From Amycolatopsis balhimycina FH 1894 (lineage in GTDB: Bacteria; Actinomycetota; Actinomycetes; Mycobacteriales; Pseudonocardiaceae), in contig NZ_KB913037.1 in assembly GCF_000384295.1 (NCBI RefSeq), forward strand, positions 8,185,533 to 8,249,532: a stretch of 64,000 nucleotides of DNA, in the 5' to 3' direction. The notes under the pieces are model-generated. The model had not been told where the DNA came from and did not search any database. It was given only the letters and a program-made list of their open reading frames with translations. Both the position numbers and the translations under genes were made by a program. This document shows, one piece after another, positions 9,145 through 15,091 of this stretch; the stretch's first letter is position 1; every line of letters starts with the position of its first letter.

Positions 9145-9753
9145 ATGACGATACCGGAACGGCGGCGCTACGACTCACCGGTGCGGGAAGCCCGTGCCCG
9201 GCGCACCCGGGCGCAGGTGATCGCGACGGCGGGGCGGCTGTTCGCCGAGCGCGGCTACGCGGGCACGAGCATGCGGCAGATCGCCGCGGCGGCCGGGGTG
9301 AGCCTGGAGACGGTGACGCAGACGGGCCGCAAGCCGGAGCTGCTGCTCGCCGCGTTCCGGGACGGCTTCGCGGGCGACCCGGACGCGGTGAACCTGGATG
9401 CGCTGGCAGGCCCGGCCGGACCCGCGGACCTGCCGGCGGTGGTGTCGCGGGTGGCATCGGGGGTGCGCGGGTCGTTGCCGATCTGGCGCGCGTTCACGAC
9501 CGCGGCGGCGGCCGACCCGGCGGTGGCGGCGGTCCGCGCGGAGCTGGCGCTGGCCCGCCGCGCGGAGATCGTCGAGCGGCTCGAGGCGGCGGGAATGGCT
9601 GCGTCCGACCGGCTTGCGGACGCGATCGGCCTGATCGCCTCGCACGAGGCTTACGACCATCTGACGGGTGTGTGCGGCTGGGGACACGAGGAGTACGTGA
9701 CCTGGGCCGCCGCGGCGATCAATGCCCAGCTCACCCTCGACTGGGGGTCGTGA
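9145..9753 (+). CDS. TetR/AcrR-family regulator
   Basis: This 202-residue protein has an N-terminal TetR helix-turn-helix: RAQVIATAGRLFAERGYAGTSMRQIAAAAGVSLETV (about residues 21-58). The usual 'YxHF/YYYF' recognition end is unusual here (TVTQTGRKPELL), a variant seen in a subset of TetR proteins. The C-terminal part is helical and probably binds a ligand. A TTG directly upstream of the ATG at 9145 could also serve as start. The gene is divergent from a glycosyltransferase, its likely target. Its TGA stop lies inside the left arm of a 19-bp perfect palindrome. Confidence 0.9.
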   Translation: MTIPERRRYDSPVREARARRTRAQVIATAGRLFAERGYAGTSMRQIAAAAGVSLETVTQTGRKPELLLAAFRDGFAGDPDAVNLDALAGPAGPADLPAVVSRVASGVRGSLPIWRAFTTAAAADPAVAAVRAELALARRAEIVERLEAAGMAASDRLADAIGLIASHEAYDHLTGVCGWGHEEYVTWAAAAINAQLTLDWGS

Positions 9754-9789
9754 GTGTTTAGGCGGGTTAGAACCCGCCTAAACACTCAC
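9750..9789. terminator. Perfect 40-bp palindrome between convergent genes
   Basis: Two perfect 19-base arms, beginning GTGAGTGTTTAGGCGGG and ending CGCCTAAACACTCAC, are separated by only AG (9769-9770). The TGA stop of the TetR gene is part of the left arm, and the opposite gene stops at 9796. There is no T-run on either side. Position and symmetry suggest a bidirectional terminator. Like the palindromes at 37254 and 57774 it begins GTGA and ends TCAC. Confidence 0.8.
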
Positions 9790-9795
9790 GACAAG

Positions 9796-11466
9796 CTAGC
9801 CCGCTGCGGCCTGTAGGCCTCGGGTTCCGATGCCGCGCAACACTTCCACCCGGTCCGAGCCCGGGCGGCCGAGCACCCAGCTCGACCCGGGCACCGCCTT
9901 CGCGCGCTTCTTCAGCGGCGCCAGCAGCCGCGAAACCTCCTGGTACGACCCGATCGCGCCGCTCGCGCAGACCAGCGTCGCCAGTGACACCGTCACCGGC
10001 ATGCCGTCGGCCGACCAGCGGCGGTCCAGCAGGGCGCCCGCCACCGTGCCGATCTCGTCGACGTCGCAGACGACCAGGAAGTCGTCGCCACCGACGTGGC
10101 TGACCCGCATCCGGCGCAGTCCGCCGGCCAGGTCGGTGAGGGCCGAGCCCAGCTCGCGGATCAGGTTGTCGCCCGCGGCGAAGCCGGCCGTGTCGTTGAC
10201 CGCCTTGAACGCGTCGATGTCCAGCCACGCCGCCACGAACGGCTCGCCGATGGTGATCCGGCGGGCGACGTCGCGGGCGACCGTGTCGCTGCCCGGCAGC
10301 CGCGTGAGCGGGTTCAGCGCCGCCGCGGCCTCGACCTTCGCCTCGGCCACGCCGCGCACCACCTCGGTCACCAGCACCACGCCGAGGCAGCGGCCGACCT
10401 CGTCGACCACGACGACGTCGTCGCCGGTCCGGCCCCAGTCGGCGTCGGTGACCAGCTCGAGGAACTCCATCGCCCCGGCGCGGGACTCGATCGTGTGCGG
10501 GGTGTCGGCGAGCCGCGCCGCGGGGCGCTTGGCGTGCAGCGCGTGCCCGTACGGGCCGGTGACGGCGACCAGGAACCGGGTCCGGTCGACCGACCAGCGC
10601 GGCCGGTTCAGCTCGTCCACCCCGATGACGCCCGAAGGCGCGTCGGCCGCCGCGAGCACTTCGCGGACTTCATCGCACGTCGCGGTTTCCGGCAGCGTCG
10701 TGGCCGGGCGGAGGAAGTCGCCGACGCACTTCGCCGCGCCCGGTGCGACAGCGGTGCGGGGCCGCGCGAGCAGGGCAGGCGCGGGACCGGCGGCGGTGGG
10801 CGGGGCGAGGAGGTTCCCCTGCGCGATCCGGACGCCGAGGCCGCGGACGGCGTCGAGCTGGGTGTCGGTCTCCACGCCGGTCGCGACGAGCCGGGTGCCG
10901 GTGCGGTTCGTGTAGTGCAGCAGCGCCTCGACGACGGCGGCCGAGGCCTGGCCGTCCGGCAGCCCGCGCAACACCGTGCGGTCGAGCTTCACCAGATCGA
11001 CCGGCGCCTCGACGAGCAGGCCCAGCGGCAGGTCGCCGCGGCCGAGGCCGTCGAGCGCGAGCCGGAAGCCGAGTTCGGTGAGCGCCCGCATCCCGGCGAT
11101 CGCGCGCTCGCCGGGTAGCGCCGCGAAGGGCGGGCCGATTTCGAGGACGACGTCGCGGGTGCGGCGGCCGGCGGCACCGAGCTCTTCCAGGAGGCCGTCG
11201 AACATCGACGGCGGCGCCGCGAGGGTGCGCGCGGAGAGGTTGAGGTGCAGGGGGAGCGCCGTCGGGTCTTCGGCGTCCTGCCGGACGGCGGCGGCCGCGA
11301 GCCCGAGGTCGACCGCGGCGAGCCTGCCTTCGCGGCGTGCGTGCGCGAGGAGTTCCGGGACCGTGCCCTGCTCGGGCCTGGCCAGCGCTTCGTGGGCCAC
11401 GACGCCTCCCGTGTGGAGGCTGTACAGCGGCTGGAAGGCGAAGCGGACCGCGCGTGGCGACTTCAC
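9796..11466 (-). CDS. EAL-GGDEF protein, cyclic-di-GMP turnover
   Basis: This protein of about 556 residues has an N-terminal EAL domain (about 1-240) and a C-terminal GGDEF domain (about 380-530) joined by a region resembling a CBS pair. EAL features are HEALARPE, the Asn of LHLNLSA, VLEIG, VKLDR, GVET and QGN; the usual DDFG is DGLG, so phosphodiesterase activity may be weakened. The cyclase signature is intact as GGDDF (459-463) without a clear inhibitory RxxD site. The order EAL before GGDEF is the reverse of the common one. The GTG at 11466 starts just before the conserved FAFQPLYSL; an ATG at 11565 would add 33 residues. Both synthesis and breakdown of c-di-GMP are possible. Confidence 0.87.
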   Translation of the reverse strand: MKSPRAVRFAFQPLYSLHTGGVVAHEALARPEQGTVPELLAHARREGRLAAVDLGLAAAAVRQDAEDPTALPLHLNLSARTLAAPPSMFDGLLEELGAAGRRTRDVVLEIGPPFAALPGERAIAGMRALTELGFRLALDGLGRGDLPLGLLVEAPVDLVKLDRTVLRGLPDGQASAAVVEALLHYTNRTGTRLVATGVETDTQLDAVRGLGVRIAQGNLLAPPTAAGPAPALLARPRTAVAPGAAKCVGDFLRPATTLPETATCDEVREVLAAADAPSGVIGVDELNRPRWSVDRTRFLVAVTGPYGHALHAKRPAARLADTPHTIESRAGAMEFLELVTDADWGRTGDDVVVVDEVGRCLGVVLVTEVVRGVAEAKVEAAAALNPLTRLPGSDTVARDVARRITIGEPFVAAWLDIDAFKAVNDTAGFAAGDNLIRELGSALTDLAGGLRRMRVSHVGGDDFLVVCDVDEIGTVAGALLDRRWSADGMPVTVSLATLVCASGAIGSYQEVSRLLAPLKKRAKAVPGSSWVLGRPGSDRVEVLRGIGTRGLQAAAG

Positions 11467-11575
11467 GAGCCGATCGTCGCGGGTCGGGTGGCGAAACGAA
11501 ACGGATGTCGACTGATGTTCACCGCCGTTCCCCACATCGGACCAACACACAGTGGCATCTGCCACTTGTTCAGCC

Positions 11576-11605
11576 TTGACTTATATAAGTGGCTGCTTGT
11601 AGCTT
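11576..11605 (+). promoter_or_regulatory. arsR-type promoter with palindromic operator
   Basis: TTGACT (11576-11581) and TAGCTT (11600-11605) are spaced by 18 bases. The spacer overlaps the perfect 12-bp palindrome ACTTATATAAGT (11579-11590), a good autoregulatory site for the ArsR protein encoded next. The start GTG at 11612 is 7 bases after the -10 box, with no ribosome site, so the mRNA is probably leaderless. Confidence 0.6.
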
Positions 11606-11611
11606 GGCCGG

Positions 11612-11959
11612 GTGCACGCGTTCGACGTCCTCGGCGACCCCGTCCGCCGCCGGATCCTCGAGCTGCTGGCCGATGGCGAACGGGCCGCCGGCGCGGTGAC
11701 CGAGGTGATCCGGGCCGAGTTCGGCATCTCGCAGCCCGCGGTGTCCCAGCACCTGAAGGTGCTGCGGGAGAGCGGCTTCGCCGTCGTCCGCCAGGACGGG
11801 ACGCGGCGGCTGTACGCGGTCGGGCACGCCCCGCTGCGGGACGTCGACGTCTGGCTCGACCGGTTCCGCCGGTACTGGACCCCGCCGCTGGACGCGCTGG
11901 CCACCGAAATCGCCCGCGGCAAGCGTGCCCGGCGACTCAGCGAAGGAGAAGGCAAGTGA
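11612..11959 (+). CDS. ArsR-family regulator (SRPBCC-associated type)
   Basis: This 115-residue winged-helix repressor begins MHAFDVLGDPVRRRILELLADGERAAG and has the recognition part SQPAVSQHLKVLRESGFAVVRQDGTRRLYAV. It lacks the Cys clusters of metal sensors. The C-terminal WLDRFRRYWTPPLDALATEIARGK is typical of the ArsR proteins that are paired with AHSA1/SRPBCC proteins. It overlaps the following SRPBCC gene (GTGA at 11956), a known partner arrangement. It probably represses its own promoter at the palindrome centred near 11585. The inducing signal is unknown. Confidence 0.93.
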   Translation: MHAFDVLGDPVRRRILELLADGERAAGAVTEVIRAEFGISQPAVSQHLKVLRESGFAVVRQDGTRRLYAVGHAPLRDVDVWLDRFRRYWTPPLDALATEIARGKRARRLSEGEGK

Positions 11960-12591
11960 TCGACGTCAGCCACCAGATCAGCGCCGTCCGCCGGACGCTC
12001 GGCGACCGGGTGATCGAGGAGAAGGAGGCCCGCGTCCTGACCATCAGCCAGGTCTACGACACCGACGTCGACGACCTGTGGGACGCCTGCACGAACCCCG
12101 AGCGGATCCCGCGCTGGTTCCTGCCGGTCAGCGGCGAACTGAAGCTCGGCGGGAAGTACCAGCTGGAGGGCAACGCCGGAGGCACGGTCGAGCGCTGCGA
12201 CCCGCCGAAGAGCTTCGCGGCGACGTGGGAGATGCACGGCGGCGTCAGCTGGATCGAGGTCCGGCTGACGCCGGAGGGCGACGGCACGCGGTTCGAGCTG
12301 GAGCACGTCGCGCACGTCGACGACCACTGGGACCAGTTCGGCCCGGGCGCGGTCGGCATCGGCTGGGACGGCGCACTGGTCGGCCTGGTCCTGCACCTGG
12401 CCACGCCGGGCACGACCGTCGACCCGGAGGCGGCGATGGCCTGGATGATGTCACCGGAGGGCATCCGGTTCATGACGGCTTCGAACGAGGCTTGGTACGA
12501 AGCCGACGTCGCCGCCGGCGCGGACCCGGCCAAGGCCCGCGCGGCAGCCGACAACACCTTGCGGGCGTACACGACCCCGCCCGAGTCCTGA
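11956..12591 (+). CDS. SRPBCC (AHSA1-like) domain protein
   Basis: This 211-residue START-like protein has the AHSA1 pattern: TISQVYDTDVDDLWDACTNPERIPRWFLPV, then LGGKYQLEGNAGGTVERCDPPKSF and a C-terminal helix. The deep hydrophobic pocket of this fold binds lipids or aromatic ligands. It is translationally coupled to the ArsR gene and follows the common ArsR-SRPBCC pairing; the pair may sense or bind the same small molecule. No catalytic residues are recognised. A tandem inverted-repeat array starts nine bases after its stop. Confidence 0.88.
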   Translation: MIDVSHQISAVRRTLGDRVIEEKEARVLTISQVYDTDVDDLWDACTNPERIPRWFLPVSGELKLGGKYQLEGNAGGTVERCDPPKSFAATWEMHGGVSWIEVRLTPEGDGTRFELEHVAHVDDHWDQFGPGAVGIGWDGALVGLVLHLATPGTTVDPEAAMAWMMSPEGIRFMTASNEAWYEADVAAGADPAKARAAADNTLRAYTTPPES

Positions 12592-12599
12592 CCCGCGTG

Positions 12600-12756
12600 T
12601 CGACCCTCCAATCACGCGAGTCGACCCTCCAATCACGCGTGATGCCCCTTCAATCACGCGAGCTGCTTCCCGGACCACGGATGTGGCCCTCGGCGGACGT
12701 GATTGAAGGGTCGGCTCGCGTGATTGGGAGGTCGACTCGCGTGATTGAGGGGACGA
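12600..12756. repeat. Six-unit inverted repeat array (GTGATTGAAGGG family), copy 1
   Basis: Three copies of a roughly 19-bp unit in one orientation (TCGACCCTCCAATCACGCG at 12600-12618 and 12621-12639; a variant at 12642-12660) are followed, after a 37-base centre, by three in the opposite orientation (12698-12712, 12717-12735, 12738-12756; consensus CGCGTGATTGRRGGGTCGAC). The array fills the gap between the convergent SRPBCC and PASTA genes. It can fold into alternative long hairpins, so a bidirectional terminator is likely. A second array of the same family is at 25611-25748. Confidence 0.85.
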
Positions 12757-12762
12757 CACGGC

Positions 12763-13143
12763 TCAGCGGTCGGTGTACTTGACCGCCGTCAGGGTGATCA
12801 CCGTGTCGGGCGTGACTTCGGTGCCGGGAGCCGGGTCCTGGCCCGTTTGGACCCAGTTGCGGTCGAGGACCAGCATCCGGCCTTGGCCGGTGCCGTCGAC
12901 CTCGCGCAGGTTGTAGAGCCCGGCCCGCTGCATCGTGTCCTGGGCATCCTGGTGGTTCATCCCGGAGACGTCCGGGACCTTGATCAGCGCGGCGGAGGTC
13001 GTGGCCGGCGGCGTGGCCGTGGTTTCGGCGCGGGGTGTGGTCGGGGTGCCGGTCGCCGCGGGGCCGCCGCCCGGTCCGGCGCCGCAAGCGGCGAGCCCGA
13101 TGCCGAGCACGAGGGCGGCGGCGAGGCGGATCGGGCGGTTCAT
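12763..13143 (-). CDS. PASTA-domain lipoprotein
   Basis: This 126-residue exported lipoprotein has N-terminal MNRPIRLAAALVLGIGLAAC with a lipobox ending at C20. A Thr/Pro/Ala-rich linker (about 25-58) leads to one PASTA-like domain (VPDVSGMNHQDAQDTMQRAG, then GQDPAPGTEVTPDTVITLTAV). PASTA domains bind peptidoglycan or muropeptides, usually in Ser/Thr kinases or PBPs; a lone lipid-anchored PASTA domain is probably a cell-wall binding or sensing protein. The ATG at 13143 is chosen because the signal peptide starts there; an upstream start would add eight residues before it. It is divergent from the dGTPase gene. Confidence 0.87.
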   Translation of the reverse strand: MNRPIRLAAALVLGIGLAACGAGPGGGPAATGTPTTPRAETTATPPATTSAALIKVPDVSGMNHQDAQDTMQRAGLYNLREVDGTGQGRMLVLDRNWVQTGQDPAPGTEVTPDTVITLTAVKYTDR

Positions 13144-13244
13144 GGTGGCTCCTCCGTCGGTGGACACCCCTTCAATCGATCCGCGGACCCGGCATGTTGC
13201 CCATCGATCGGGTGAAACAAACCCGGCCGGATAAGGTCGGGCGC

Positions 13245-14816
13245 ATGGATCAGGGCAGCGAGCACACCGACCCGCGGGCGGCCCGGCGCGACCCCGTGGC
13301 GAACGTCGGCGGGTTCACCGACCTGGCGACCAGCCCGTTCCGGATCGACCGCGACCGGATCGCCGCGTCGCCCTTCTTCGCGCGGCTCGGCGGGGTGACG
13401 CAGGTGGTCAGCGCCGGCGGTGCGGGCCTGCTGCACAACCGGCTCACGCACAGCCTGAAGGTCGCGCAGGTCGCGCGCGCCATCGCCGAGCGGGTCGCCG
13501 GCGGGGACGACGCCGACATCGTCGCCAAGCTGGGCGGCTGCGACCCGGACGTCGCCGAAGCCGCCGCGCTCGCCCACGACCTCGGGCACCCGCCGTTCGG
13601 GCACCTCGGGGAGCAGACGCTCGACCGGATCGCCCGGCACCGCTTCGGCCTCGCCGACGGCTTCGAGGGCAACGCGCAGACGTTCCGCATCCTGACCACG
13701 ACCGACGTGCGCGGGCCGTCGGCGATCGGGCTCGACCTCACCGCCGCCGTGCGGGCCGCGGTCCTCAAGTACCCGTGGCTGCGGCTGCACCACCCCGCGC
13801 CGCACCCGTCGGCGATGGCCGTGCCGCCGCGTGGCGCCGCCGAACCGGGGGAGGTGCCCGGCACCGGCGCGGCCAAGTTCTCCGCCTACGCCACCGAACT
13901 CGACGACTTCGAGCAGGCCCGCGCGGCGTTCGCCGGCCGCGTCGAAGGCTGGCAGCAGACGGTCGAAGCGTCCGTGATGGACACTGCCGACGACATCGCG
14001 TACGCCATCCACGACCTGCAGGACTTCCACCGCATCGGCGTGCTGCAGCACGCGCCGGTCGCGGCGGAGCTGGGGGAGTGGCTGGAGCACGCGCGCGAAT
14101 TGGCCGCGCTGGACGACGAAACGCTGTACGCGGGCCTGCGCCGCCCCGGCCGTTCGCTGGAGCGCCTCCGCCGTCGCCTGAACGCCAAGGACGCGTGGAT
14201 CGTCGACGACGACGCGTTCGCCGCCGCCGTCGCGCGGGTGCACGCGGAGCTGGTCGACGGCCTGCTCGCCGGGGAGTTCGACGGCTCGATCGAGGCCGAG
14301 CAGGCGACGGCCGCGTTCTCCGCGAACTGGACCGCCCGGCTGGTCGACGGCGTGTTCGTGCTCGCTTCGCCGTCCACCCGCAGCGGTCACGTCTCGCTGC
14401 GTCCCGCCCAGTGGCACGAGGTCCAGGTGCTCAAGTTCGTGCACCGGCGGTTCGTGCTGCTGCGCCCGGACCTCGCGCTGCACCAGCGCGGCCAGGCCGG
14501 GCTCGTCACAAGCTTGGTCGACGCGCTCGACGCGTGGCTGCTCGACCGCGACGAGGTGTCCCGCCTGCCGCGCCGGCTGCACGACCTCGTCGAGCTGGCC
14601 CGCGCCGAGTACACCGAGCTCGCGCGGTCGGCGCCGGAGCTGCTCGTCGGGGCGACGGGCGAGCCCGTGACGGGAGCGGACGCGGTGCGCGGCCTCGCCC
14701 GCGGGCGGGCGGTGGTGGACTTCGTGGCTTCGCTGACCGACAAGCAGGCAGTGACCCTTTTGGACGCGCTGTCGGGCCGCGCGGCCCAGCCCTGGTCGGA
14801 CTCCTTTGTGCTATGA
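13245..14816 (+). CDS. dgt: Deoxyguanosinetriphosphate triphosphohydrolase-like protein (HD superfamily)
   Basis: This 523-residue protein hydrolyses dNTPs to nucleoside and triphosphate by family homology. HD-domain metal ligands are visible in NRLTHSLKVAQVARAIAERV (H), AEAAALAHDLGHPPFGHLGE (HD) and VMDTADDIAYAIHDLQDF (D). The segment GLLHNRLTHS is characteristic of dGTPase-like enzymes, and the length is at the longer end for the family. It helps control dNTP pools and may limit phage DNA synthesis. The ATG at 13245 follows the sequence AAGGTCGGGCGC and begins a normal polar N-terminus. The gene stands alone between a divergent lipoprotein and a secreted protease. Confidence 0.92.
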   Translation: MDQGSEHTDPRAARRDPVANVGGFTDLATSPFRIDRDRIAASPFFARLGGVTQVVSAGGAGLLHNRLTHSLKVAQVARAIAERVAGGDDADIVAKLGGCDPDVAEAAALAHDLGHPPFGHLGEQTLDRIARHRFGLADGFEGNAQTFRILTTTDVRGPSAIGLDLTAAVRAAVLKYPWLRLHHPAPHPSAMAVPPRGAAEPGEVPGTGAAKFSAYATELDDFEQARAAFAGRVEGWQQTVEASVMDTADDIAYAIHDLQDFHRIGVLQHAPVAAELGEWLEHARELAALDDETLYAGLRRPGRSLERLRRRLNAKDAWIVDDDAFAAAVARVHAELVDGLLAGEFDGSIEAEQATAAFSANWTARLVDGVFVLASPSTRSGHVSLRPAQWHEVQVLKFVHRRFVLLRPDLALHQRGQAGLVTSLVDALDAWLLDRDEVSRLPRRLHDLVELARAEYTELARSAPELLVGATGEPVTGADAVRGLARGRAVVDFVASLTDKQAVTLLDALSGRAAQPWSDSFVL

Positions 14817-15091
14817 GGCTGTGCTCTGAGGCGCTTCGACGGTAACGGGTTTCACTGTGTGGGACGCCCGTTGCACGCGCGGTCCCGTTGTCCGGTCGGT
14901 GTCCGGTGACCGGTTCTCTGCTGCGCTGAACGGCCTACGTCTTCCGGCCTATTCGGGAAATTATCCGTCCTTTGTCACTCGAACGGCTGATGTTTACGGA
15001 GAACTAACGGTACTTAGCTGGTTCCAACCGGTGATCACCGGTGTAGGTCAGCGTGAGTCGGGGCACGCGCCTGGAGAATCGGAGGGCGCAC
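14817..15091 (+). promoter_or_regulatory. Upstream region of the secreted protease with a 16-bp palindrome
   Basis: This 275-base gap has no gene. It contains the perfect palindrome ACCGGTGATCACCGGT at 15027-15042, 50-65 bases before the start codon, a strong candidate operator. The region 14940-15010 is AT-richer than the rest of the window, as expected for a promoter. The ribosome site GGAGG is at 15081-15085. The regulator is not identified. Confidence 0.55.

Noticed and set aside
7910..9457. Longer N-terminus for the glycosyltransferase, starting at 9457
   Set aside because: The extra 118 residues lie antisense to the TetR gene, are Pro/Arg-rich, and precede a normal glycosyltransferase start at 9103.
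12600..12756. CRISPR array
   Set aside because: Units are separated by only a few bases, they invert in the middle, there are no unique spacers, and no cas genes are present.
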